From Jaapia argillacea MUCL 33604 (taxonomy: Eukaryota > Basidiomycota > Agaricomycetes > Jaapiales > Jaapiaceae), in NCBI GenBank assembly GCA_000697665.1, contig KL197720.1:847068-911067 (forward strand): a DNA stretch of 64,000 bases, in the 5' to 3' direction. The number at the start of each line of letters is the position of its first letter. The stretch's first letter is position 1. A program made the translations under genes and the position numbers. Below, piece by piece: positions 1-15,076 of this stretch. The notes below the pieces were generated by a model, which made no database searches, had not been told where the DNA came from, and worked only from the letters and a program-made list of their open reading frames with translations.

Positions 1-278
1 TTTCCCGTCGGACCTTTCCCCAACGACGGACGATTGGCAGGGGGGAGATTGAGAGCCGCTCGCAATCTATTGTTCTCCTCCTCCAATTCCTCGACTCTCT
101 TCTCCATCGCCTTGCAAGTACGCGAGTGAGGTTAGACGTGGGGCTAATTTTATAAGAATGCAAATAAGAAGCTCACCTGCAAATGAGCAGCACGTCGGGC
201 TCGGAACGCCCTTTGCACATCTCGAGCACGGTTGGGGGGAAGGTTGTCGTTTCTCTTTCTGCCGCGCTTCGAGGACAT
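1..278 (-). CDS. bZIP transcription factor, N-terminal part (runs off the left edge)
   Basis: Only the first two exons are in the window. Exon 1 (278 to 177) codes for 34 residues rich in Arg and Lys. It contains the bZIP DNA-contact motif N-x7-R, seen as NRARDVQRAFRARR. An intron of 66 nt (176 to 111, GTGAGC to CAAG) follows. Exon 2 then continues in phase with EKRVEELEEENNRLRAAL, a leucine-zipper-like coiled coil, and a Pro-rich stretch before the window ends. The QRAFRARR form is typical of fungal Yap/AP-1-like bZIP proteins, which bind DNA as dimers in the nucleus. The ATG at 278 is the only Met just before the basic region, so the protein starts almost directly with its DNA-binding domain. 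The regulated pathway cannot be told from this fragment. Confidence 0.8.
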
Positions 279-826
279 ATATGCTTGAAAAACGAATTAT
301 GGATGAGGGAAGCAAGACGTATTCGGTGGCCAAAGTTGTTGTCGTAGTAAGTCGGACGAATAAATAAGAGTGTGTGTTGCACAGACCATCGGTGGTCGGA
401 GGAACTGAATGCCACTGACACGAGAGTTGCCCGCGTTCTGGCGGGTCGATCGGGACCGGGCCTCTCGAGGCTGGACCCTGATTACTTCTCCAGACCGCGT
501 CGCCAGGCCCGCTTATTGGGTCGAAAAACGCTATATCCGGCAAATATCCTTCCAACCTTTTTTCAGACTGAGCCACTTAAATATCTTCCCTCATTTGGGC
601 GTAGGCATCCGTGGCAACTCGACATCCGAACGAACAACAAAATTCCGCTATTCCGATACACCGAACGCAGGGATACAGCTAAGCCAGCAACCACACTCAC
701 GTGCATGACAACAGTATCAGTCGAGGCGTCCTCGAAACAGGTACAACCCACTACCGCCTCCGCACCAACATCCGCGAAGGTTCGAAGCTCCCATCCATCA
801 AAACGTACTCCAGGCACACCTGTCCA
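279..826. other. Intergenic: bZIP promoter and XPB 3' end
   Basis: This space holds the upstream region of the leftward bZIP gene and the 3' flank of the leftward XPB gene. Open frames here are short or run antisense to XPB, and none resembles a known protein. Confidence 0.5.
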
Positions 827-4304
<3,478 letters not shown>

Positions 4305-4624
4305 TCAACCGCAATTTCAAAGCAGCACTTGTGGCGAGTACAATCTGTAGCTCAAGCACACTTCTGGGGTTACGACGACAGAAATCCGATATCCAACGAC
4401 CAGTACAAGGACAAGAGTGAGTCGCCTTGAGTGTCTCGGAGGCTGCGAAATGAATTCTGTCATCTGCTTTGTCAGCGAGCGGGACTTGAATCATAGCTTG
4501 CGCAAACTCCAGCCGTTCAAGTTCCTCCTTGACGTTGACCACATCCTCGCCAGACCCAGGCTATTTCTTGTCGTTGCCACGCACTTCGCCAGATTCTATC
4601 GATTTTTCTTGTCCAGTTCAAAAA
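4305..4624. promoter_or_regulatory. Bidirectional promoter space between XPB and SF1/BBP
   Basis: About 320 bp separate the two head-to-head start codons and must hold both promoters. I see no clear TATA box. The minus strand carries an open frame (4542 to 4228, no ATG at its start) that looks coding in composition; see findings. Confidence 0.5.
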
Positions 4625-6536
4625 ATGTGGAAGCCCGCCACTCGGGAGGTTTCAGGTTCGAATGAGAGTGAGTTTTCATTCCCTGTCGCTTTTCCTTCGC
4701 TCAGCTAAATCACGGTTTCTTTGGTAGCTCCCCTCGGGAATCGTCGTCGTTTTGGTCCTGCTCCGGCTGGAGAAACTCTTCCACCCCAACTCGCTCAGCC
4801 ATCGCCTTCCGCATTCCCTCGTCAAGTCCCACAAAATCAACAGGATAGCCCTCCCAGAGGAAGAGAAGCTTCTCCTGCGTCTGATGCGAGAGGTGAGTCC
4901 AAGAGCCGACGGGCGTGATTCTGTTCTCTTCGTCCTCCATGATCGGCTGGATAGCGTTGTGAGACCGCTGCATGTGATTATGTAGCAGTTCCAACTGCTT
5001 GAGAACTGATTTACTGACCTGACTTGAATACTGACCTCGAGCGTTTTCTTTCTGACACATTACAGCTGATGCTAGCGGCGCAAGAAAGCGCCGCAGTCGA
5101 TGGGGAGATGCTAAAACTGAGATACCGGGCCTGCCCACTGCTATCGCTGCCAACGGAGTCTCACAGGCACAACTGGACAACTATGCTATCCATCTCCGAC
5201 TGGAAGAGATCAATCGCAAATTGCGACTGAATGATTACATTCCGCCGGAAAAGGAACGGTAGGTCTATCTTGTCGTTATCCAAGTGCTGATACTCACGAC
5301 CAAAATTTCTTAGGTCTCCCTCTCCTCCCCCCACCTACGATGCTCATGGTCGTAGGACAAACACCAGAGAAGTCCGCTATCGCAAGAAGTTGGAAGATGA
5401 ACGAGTCAGACTCGTGGAGCGGGCCATGAAAACTGACCCAAATTTCCGTGCTCCTGTTGAATATCACCAGCAAAAGAGATCGCAACGACCATCTGACAAG
5501 GTCTACATCCCGGTCAAAGAATTCCCCGAGATCAACTTCTTCGGTTTACTCGTCGGCCCTCGTGGCAACAGCTTGAAGAAGATGGAGAGAGAAAGCGGTG
5601 CGAAGATTAGTATCCGGGGCAAAGGGAGTGTAAAGGAGGGAAAGGCTCGACCAGAACAGTACGCAGAAGACGCCGAAGAAGACCTGCACTGTCTTGTTAC
5701 TGCTGAAACCCCTGATAAGGTCGCTGCTTGCGTTAATATGATCAATAAGGTCATTGAAACGGTGAGTGATGGGTTATTCTAGTCGCTATTGACGTTCCTG
5801 ACCCACATCACAGGCAGCATCTACTCCCGAGGGTCAAAACGATCACAAGCGCAACCAGCTCCGAGAACTAGCCGCTCTCAATGGTACCCTCCGTGACGAC
5901 GAGAATCAAGTTTGCCAGAATTGCGGTAATGTCGGTCATCGAAAGTACGACTGTCCAGAGCAGCGCAACTTCACCGCGAACATCATTTGCCGCGTTTGTG
6001 GTAGCGCAGGTCACATGGCTCGAGATTGCGTCGCTAACAAGGATCCTAACGCTATGATTCAGCCTAGCGGCCTCTCCCCGTCGATTCCTGGAAGGGGCGG
6101 TTTCGATTCGGAATACGCGAGTTTGATGGCCGAGTTGGGAGAGGGTGGCGGTGGCGGTGGTGGTGGTGGTGGTGGTGGAAGTATCGGTGGTGGTGGGGCT
6201 ATAACTGCGGGTCCTTGGACGAGCTCAGGTGGACATGATATCACTGCGGGTGGTTCCAGTATTCCTCCCTGGCGTCGACCCGAGGCTTGGATCAACAACG
6301 CTCCCACGACTGGTAACAATCCTCCGCAAGTCGCTGGATATCGGCCTCCTCAGCCCGGTTATGGAGCTTACCCCGGTACAGCCGCTCCCGCGGCATACGG
6401 TGCAGCAGCTCCTGGCTGGGGAATGCAGAGTTACGGCCAGTCGGGTGGCTATCCTCAACAATCTTCACAGGACTATTCGAGCAACTACGCCCAGTTTTAC
6501 CAAGGTCAATACGCCCAACAACAGACATCTCAGTAA
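4625..6536 (+). CDS. Branchpoint-binding protein SF1/BBP
   Basis: SF1/BBP recognises the intron branchpoint during early spliceosome assembly in the nucleus. Exon 1 (4625-4667) gives [14 protein letters not shown], the usual fungal BBP start; exon 2 from 4728 continues [13 protein letters not shown]. After an unusually long intron (about 4893-5066) come the U2AF65-ligand-like [19 protein letters not shown], the helix-hairpin part ([18 protein letters not shown]), the KH domain with its GPRG loop ([17 protein letters not shown]) and QUA2 extension. Two CCHC zinc knuckles follow ([28 protein letters not shown]), then a tail rich in Gly, Pro, Tyr and Gln. The tail includes a glycine run coded by GGT repeats at about 6144-6178. 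The TAA is at 6534-6536. Domain order and length fit the family. Confidence 0.95.
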
Positions 6537-6956
6537 ACCTCTCGTTCCATAATTCCTCGGTGACTTCGACCTCAGTAACCGCCTTACTTATCACCGGCGA
6601 TTCTTATCTGGCGGCCGTTCTCGGTCGACTCTTACTACTTTCCTCCGCTCCTCTTTTTTTGCAGACCTCCCAGTTTGTTGGTTGTTCTATATCATCTTTT
6701 CATGCACAGCAGGTATCGGATTCTCTTGCGTCGAGCGCATTTCGTGGCGGACATGATTAACTCACATCCGGCTGACAGGCTGACTGCAGCTCTCTAGGGT
6801 ATATCGGAACTTGGTCCCCGTATTCTCACTTGCCTGTAACTTACGCTCTTATCAAAGATTTGTACTCATGTCTCTTGAGGGCATGCCGCCCACGAAATTT
6901 TACCAGATCCTTGTAACTAATATCCCGGAAACGACACGGAACAACAGCGAACAAAC
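6537..6956. other. Intergenic: convergent 3' ends of BBP and RCM1
   Basis: Two genes end facing this 420-bp space, so it holds both 3' UTRs and terminators. It contains T-rich stretches and no credible open frame. Confidence 0.5.
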
Positions 6957-8803
<1,847 letters not shown>

Positions 8804-9345
8804 TGCGTGATGCTGGTACGAGTACAAAAAGCGACCAATGAGCGTCAAGACTCTAAGTATCTGGCAACCAGAGGAGTAACCACGTAGAAGTGTCCATGAA
8901 TATTTTCCCCGAATCAATCAGCCGGTGACGACTAAGCAGCCTCAATGAAATTAGCAACAGTAATCTGTGGAGATGGTGGTCAGTGAACCGAAAGAATACG
9001 CAAAACGAAAAGATGGAGATGGTCAGAGACAAATTTGGCGTCATGTCTGGCGAACCAGTCGGACAATGTAGATAAGATATATAATAAAAACATCACACCA
9101 GGCGGTTGGAAGAGGTATAGGAGGAGCACTGATCTCACCTGTTCTGACCGATGAAGCCCCTCCGAGCTCTGTGACTTGGGATACGAACTTGAAGGGTCGG
9201 AGGAAAAGTTTTGTTGAAGGACCTCACCGTCAAGCGGTTGATTGGAAATTGAAACCCCGCACAACAAATTTGGGCGTGGGAGATTGCCGTTGATCTTGCA
9301 AGACGCGTCAAGGCGGCAGCGCGACCGCCAACCACACCGACAGCC
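8804..9345. promoter_or_regulatory. Bidirectional promoter space between RCM1 and the DnaJ gene
   Basis: About 540 bp lie between two divergent genes. The right part holds the 5' leader of the DnaJ mRNA. A frame open from 9253 into the leader has no ATG before the split start codon. A long minus-strand frame across 8980-9468 begins with TTG and looks like chance. Confidence 0.5.
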
Positions 9346-11310
9346 AGTGAGTACAGTATCCCCAGTTGTATAATTTTGACTGAAAATACCTGCCATAGTG
9401 ACCAAAGAAACCGCATTGTACGATCTTCTAGGCGTCCACCCTACCGCCAGTGAAAGTACGACTTCCAAATTCGCAAATGCTGAGATCTTGACCCATTATT
9501 TGTCCAGCGGATATCAAGAAAGCGTATCGCAAAAAGGTCAGTACAGTCTGATATCTAGTTGTGAACCGATCTGACAGTCAGCCAGGCTAAGGAACATCAT
9601 CCCGTACGCTCAATCTCGATATGTCTTTGTCCACTCTCTGATCACTTGGCATATCTTTCTGAAGGACAAGGTACGCCACCCAGTAGTCTCGGTGTTTAAT
9701 AGGTTTAATCGGCCCAACCTCATAGAACATCAATGACCCTCAAGCAAGCGAAAAGTTCCAGGAAATGGCTGCCGCGTTCGTCCATTCATCCAATTTTCGT
9801 GTCCAACCCCTCTGAGAGGCTCCTTCCCCTACCAATCCAGATACGAAATCCTCGTCGATGCTGAGCGAAGAGAAACATACGACCTCCATGGAATGGAAGG
9901 CGTAGCTGGTCGTGGAGGTCGTGGACCGGCTGACATGGACGCAGCAGATCTATTCGCCCAGTTTTTCGGCGGTGGTGGTCCCATGGGTGGTATGGGTGGT
10001 ATGGGTGGTATGAACTTTGAGTTTGACTTTGGCGCCGGTGGGAAGCCTGGTCGTCGGAAATCTCAAGACTCTGTAATCAATTACGACGTCACGTTGGAGG
10101 ACTTGTACAACGGAAAGTCAGTAAAGATGAATATGGAAAGAGAAGTTGTTTGCGAGACATGTAAAGGGTGAGTGATAGGTTATCATCTCCCATACGAGTA
10201 TCATCCTGATTTTCGCGTTCCAGTTCCGGCGCGAAAGGTAATGCGAAGCCCAAAAAATGTGCAAAGTGTGAAGGCAAGGGATGGACTTTCATTCATAGTC
10301 AGGTTCGCATTGTTTGTGCTTCATCCACTTGTGTCTTCAATTGTCTCCTTGTCGTAGGTGGGGCCTTCACAGCTCGCCACATCGAGGGCCCAATGCTCGG
10401 ATTGTGAAGGCGAGGGCGAGAAGCTCCGTGAAAAGGACAGGTAGAACGATCCCATCAGCTCCCTCAAAATTTCTCTGATTTGACTTTTCGCAGATGTAAG
10501 AAGTGTAAAGGTGAAACGACTGTCAAAGAGAAGACCCGACAGGAGATCCAGGTTGAGCGTGGTATGATGGACAAGCAACGAATAGTGCTCGCGGGTGCAG
10601 GCGACCAAGAGGTATGATATCCTGCTTCCAAAGCTTTGAATTGAACCTTTGTTGACTAGTTGTTGGTAGCCTGGCGGACCTCCAGGAGACGTCATCTTTG
10701 TTCTGAAAGCTGCCCACCACGAATCTTTTGAGCGTTCCGGGATTGACCTCCTCACAACGGTGAAAATTACACTATCAGAGGCTCTTCTTGGCTTCTCTAG
10801 AATTTTAGTTACCCATCTGGATGGACGAGGTGTAGCTGTCGCAAGCCCACCAGGAAAAATCATTACATCCGGAGAGACGATTGTATTGCGTGGAGAAGGC
10901 ATGCCGACCTACAAGCGGCCCGACCAAAAGGGCGACCTATATGTTGTACTGGAGGTAGAGATGCCGGACGATCAATGGCTCAAGACCATTGACAGAAAGG
11001 TGAGTCCAAAGATGAATTGGGACAGAAGTTCGTGACCATTGACGCTTTCCTCCCTGGCTAGGCGCTCGAAAAGATACTGCCTCCCAAGAAATCGGATGTG
11101 GAACCCCGACCGGCAGTGGTGGACGATGCTCAGTACGAGGAGTGTGACATTGCCGATGTGCGTGCACGTTCTTTCCCGGCTGGCTCGGACTTTTTTGACC
11201 ACGGATTTCCATCGCAGTTCGGTGATGGAGATGATGAGTGGGAGGATGATGAAGAGGATGATGAGTTTGGCGATGAGATGGGTGGAGAGCCTGACTGTAG
11301 GCCTCAATAG
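9346..11310 (+). CDS. Type I (DnaJA) Hsp40 co-chaperone
   Basis: Type I J-proteins stimulate Hsp70 ATPase and hand over unfolded clients. The protein begins MTKETALYDLLGVHPTASE and has the J-domain HPD motif, a Gly/Met-rich linker (GGGGPMGGMGGMGGM), four zinc-binding repeats (CETCKGSG, CAKCEGKG, CSDCEGEG, CKKCKGET), the client-binding barrels (PGDVIFVLKAAHHESFERSG) and an acidic tail (EWEDDEEDDEFGDE). It ends DCRPQ, a CaaX-like position shared with farnesylated Ydj1-type proteins, though Pro at a2 is unusual. The start codon is split: A at 9346, then a 52-nt intron (9347-9398, GTGAGT to CATAG), then TG at 9399-9400. The J domain lies in small exons: 9399-9455, 9508-9536, 9586-9603, 9665-9670 (6 nt, coding D-K) and 9726-9775. 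A 60-nt in-phase segment near 11158-11217 could be a retained intron. Subfamily (Ydj1 or Xdj1-like) is open. Confidence 0.9.
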
Positions 11311-11691
11311 TCACTGGGCAGCCCATCTTGTCAGGGATTTACTGGGATTTTTTGATTGCCCTCTTTTGTCTCGGCTCGAACTTTTCAGTGCGGAACTGCT
11401 CTACGTTCACCACTCTACTGTTACCCACGGATATCACAGGTACCTTAATGCCAGAACTCCCTAATATCCTGAGCATCAGGTCCCGTCGCTAACCGCCTGT
11501 TTCTTTGAGCACACAATCTTATCAATGGCCTCCTGATCAAACGATGCACACTTCCACCGCATTAACCCCGGACAACTTCTCTGACTTTAGTAATCGTCTA
11601 CGTGAGCCCGCCCGTATATCCCACCAGTTCGTGGTGGGGTTCTCTTTGCGATCTCATCAACCTTTCCTACTCCTTGCTTCACCCATCTACC

Positions 11692-12885
11692 ATGTCTGGC
11701 AATGCTCGTGTCCTGATCTACTCTCTCCAACTCGGATACTACCACGATTCCACTCCTATCGCGGTTGCAGCTTTAAAGAAGAACGGACCCGCGATCAACG
11801 TGACTTTTGACAGCACTGAAGATCCCAAGGATTTCAACGACGCGAATCTAGACAAGTACGATGCAGTCTTGTTTTTGGACAACACCGGCGAAGGTAGGTT
11901 AGGGTTCTCCCGTCTCCTGTGCCAGGGAGACAGTTGATGGTGGCGTTCGTCAACCGAATAGTCCTTGACGAGGCTGGAAAGGCCGCCCTCCAGAAGTATC
12001 TCGACCTCGGCGGGAACTTTGTAGGCAAGTACTGTTATGTATTCGTTGCTTCGTTTCGTGATTCTGAAACGGAGGCGAGTAAAGGGGTTCACGCAGCAAG
12101 CGCATGCCTCTACGAGACCGAATTCTTCCGTAAGGAAATCGGTAAGTTGGAAGTCGGTCCATGGGGATTCGCCCATATATTGACGCGAATCGGGATAAGG
12201 CGCGTACTTTGACTACCATCCGGACATCCAGTACTCGGCACGTCCTCTCGAGTGCTTCTCCTTCTCCTTCTGCTGATCGCCTGTGAGCCAGAATGTGGAT
12301 GTACTGGATTCATCGCATCCCAGCACCACTAAGCTCCCATCTAAATGGCGGGTGATGGACGAGATGTGAGCCCATTTCTCTCCAATCGGAAGGTCTGCTC
12401 ACCTCCGAAGGTATAATTTCATGTCGGATCCTCGTGAGGTTGGTGCGAAGGTGCTTCTAGCCGCCGACGAATCCAGCTATGCGGGTTGGTGAACTTCTAT
12501 TCCATTCCATATTCCAAAACTCAAGACAATGCAGATCCTGGAGAACGGAAGTTTAATCAGGGATCCCCCCATCCAATCGGTGGGTTCCTCCAATATTCGG
12601 CAGTCCCATTCTGACCAGGCCGTTTCCAGCTTGGTGTCAAGAGCGGGGCGCAGGGGTGCAACCCGGAGGAATTGCAGGACGGAGCTTCTACACCGGCTTG
12701 GGACATACGGATGAGATCTGGGAGGTATGTGGTAACGCTCACTTTGATCCACGTCTTCTTAGATGACTGTGATCCCCCAGGACGAGCAGTTCTTGTCTCA
12801 TCTTCTTGGAGGGATATCCTGGGCTCTTGAGTCAAAGACGACGAGAGCGTTCAATGCACAGGGAAAAGTCGGAAACGCTGGTTGA
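11692..12885 (+). CDS. ThuA-like protein 1, no signal peptide
   Basis: ThuA-like proteins have a flavodoxin/class I glutamine-amidotransferase-like fold. They are named after a bacterial trehalose-utilisation gene; the fungal function is not known to me. The start MSGNARVLIYSLQLGYYHDS goes straight into the first beta strand, so this copy looks cytosolic, unlike its three neighbours. Family signatures follow: FDSTEDPKDFND, DAVLFLDNTGE, a GGNFVGVHAAS loop, AYFDYHPD, SSHPST and GRSFYTGLGHTDEIW. It stops at 12883-12885 just after GISWALESKTTRAF and lacks the Ser-rich stalk and hydrophobic tail of the others. One intron (12025-12084) inside the GGNFVG loop is absent from the paralogues and seems to use a GC donor. 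The junction near 12230-12290 is less conserved than in the paralogues, so that splice is uncertain. Confidence 0.82.
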
Positions 12886-13213
12886 ATCTGCTTGGCGTGC
12901 AGTTACTAAACTCGGGATCTGGATCGGTTGCAATAGTCTGTTGCGACGAAGGAACCTTTTAGAGGTTAACTAAACCTTTTCAAGCGATTGTGATCGATTG
13001 GAGGCATCACGCGATTGATGGATATGCACTCGAGACCGACGGTAAGGCGCTACCCGACCGCTACTCCTTTCTTTTCGGCGTCCGATGTCCATTTTTCGTT
13101 GCGAGAACTCGTATACAAGTCACCCAAAATGTCGGAGCATCTCAACTTGGACTTCCATGACCTGATCCCAGCCTACCTACCTTCATTTTTCCCTCTGTCT
13201 TTACTACCAAGCC
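12886..13213. promoter_or_regulatory. Intergenic: upstream region of ThuA-like gene 2
   Basis: About 330 bp between two same-strand paralogues. The leader just before 13214 is pyrimidine-rich, as is common before fungal start codons. I see no other gene. Confidence 0.4.
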
Positions 13214-14686
13214 ATGTTCCCCTCTCTCGTCTCGCTGACTGCTACTCTCTTGGCAGTCGTCTCTTTGGCGACCCATTCTTCTGCTGAACGACTGGCTGGT
13301 CGTGTTTTGATCTACTCGTACACCGATGGTTTCAGACACGATTCTATACCCACTGCCATTCAGGCCTTGAAGAAGCAAGGGCCATCCATCAACGTCCTCT
13401 TTGATGCTACGGAAGAAAAGAGCTGGTTCAACGATACCGGTCTTGCTCAATACGATGCCATTTTGTTCCTTGACACGACTGGTGATTGTGCGTGCAACCA
13501 GTGAACCTCACCTCGTAGTGTTAGAATTCACCTCTCGTTCCCCGTGTTATTTCGAACCATAGTCTTGGACGCTCCCGGTGTAGCTGCGCTCCAGAGATAT
13601 TTGAACCTCGGCGGCAACTTTGTCGGTATCCATGCGGCTTCTGCGGGTGAATACAACACCTCGTATTACGGTGCAGAGCTGGGTGAGTGCTGCTAGAACA
13701 TGCCGTACCCTCAATATCCTCAACACTTTACTGCAAGGTGCCTACTTCGATTATCATCCCGCACTGTGCAATGCCGTACGTATACCATCTTCTGTCTTCT
13801 TTCTCGAGCTGAATAGCACCGCTTTTTCTTGAAGACCATCGATGTGCTTGATTCTACGCATCCCAGCACAAGCATGCTCCCGGCGCAGTGGCACGTCCAA
13901 GATGAAATGTTCGGATTTTCCAACTTTCCACCACCCGATGCTGATGTGTGATCTCGCGTTTTCTCTAGGTACAACTTCTTGTCGGATCCCAGGAGTGTTG
14001 GTGCTGTGGTCGTCCTCTCAGCGGATATCAAGAGTTACCATGGTGGGGTTTCTGGTGCTTACGCAAACTGTAGCATAATTCACTGAAATCCGCGTGTAGA
14101 TACCGGAACCCCTTCCCCCAAGCAGGGCACCCCTCATCCCACAGGTAAGAATTGTTTGCTCTCTGAAGAACGTGCATTTGACTAACTTGCGAAATAGCGT
14201 GGTATCAAGAAAAGGGAGCTGGTGTGACGCCCGGTGATACTGCTGGCCGAAGCTACTACACAAGTCTTGGCCACTTGAACGAAACTTGGAGTGTTCGTAT
14301 CCCCTTGTGTACCCCTTCTTGCATAATACCCATCGATTCTGACATTCCACCTCATACTAGGACCCACTGTTCTTAGGCCATGTCAAAGGCGCTATCACCT
14401 GGACCCTCGAGTCAAACACCACTAAACTGTACAACCCGAACGCCAAAGTCGGCAGTACTGTTATCAGTACCTTCCCTTTGCCTTCTACCAGCAGTTCTTC
14501 TTCCCCGGCGCCCACCTCATCAGTAGCTCCGTATGTACCGCTCCATCTTATATCTCCTCTTATATACTTACCCGCCGTTATAGAATCGAAAACAAGTCCA
14601 ACAGCGGCGCATATAGCGACTCCAAGATCCCGTTGTTGGTCACTGCCCTCGGTCTCCTGATCGGAACCATGGCTTGGCTTTCCTGA
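13214..14686 (+). CDS. ThuA-like protein 2, secreted and probably GPI-anchored
   Basis: The protein starts MFPSLVSLTATLLAVVSLA and a likely signal-peptidase site follows around HSSA-ER. Then comes the ThuA-like domain: RVLIYSYTDGFRHDSIPTAI, DAILFLDTTGD, GGNFVGIHAAS, HPSTSMLPAQWHVQDEM, DPRSVGAVVVLS, AWYQEKGAGVTPGDTAGRS and SLGHLNETW. After GAITWTLESNTTKLYN is a Ser/Thr/Pro-rich stalk (SSSSPAPTSSVAP) and a final hydrophobic segment (SKIPLLVTALGLLIGTMAWL) ending at the TGA. A short hydrophobic tail after small residues (NSGAYSDS) fits a GPI-attachment signal. Introns sit at the same places as in ThuA-like 3 and 4, for example inside the EM-YNF codon pair, which supports tandem duplication. Close to ThuA-like 4 in its first 20 residues. 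Confidence 0.85.
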
Positions 14687-15076
14687 TCGCTTGTCCTCCC
14701 TCAACTATCCCCCTTTAGCGCCATCTTCTCCGGTCTCACATCGCTACCGACAACTTTCTTTCTGCCTCACTCCTTTCTGTGGTTCTGTACAATATGTTCG
14801 AACACACTAGCCTGTCTTTACTCCTAACAAAATACCGGTAACACTTCGAGACTCGTACCATGGCTGTTGTAACCTAGTTGATGTATTTTTCAACTGTCCA
14901 CGATTTAATGCAGTTGGCGTGACACCCTTCGTAACTCTTGTCGTGTTGAGCACATTTTTGGAGCCTACACCAGTCCTCGAAAGGGTCATGACAAGGATGG
15001 GACGGCAAAGTTGACGCGTTGACGAGAGACACCTGAACGGAGCGAACGCAGCCCCATCTCGCGACATCATGGATTA
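14687..15076. other. Intergenic: convergent 3' ends of ThuA-like 2 and METTL16
   Basis: About 390 bp between convergent genes, T-rich after the ThuA stop, with no credible reading frame. Holds the terminators of both genes. Confidence 0.45.

Noticed and set aside
8980-9468. 162-codon minus frame opposite the DnaJ 5' end
   Set aside because: It begins with TTG, has no family resemblance and overlaps J-domain exons.
11890-11910. Single TTAGGG near a splice donor
   Set aside because: One telomere-like hexamer only; no array.
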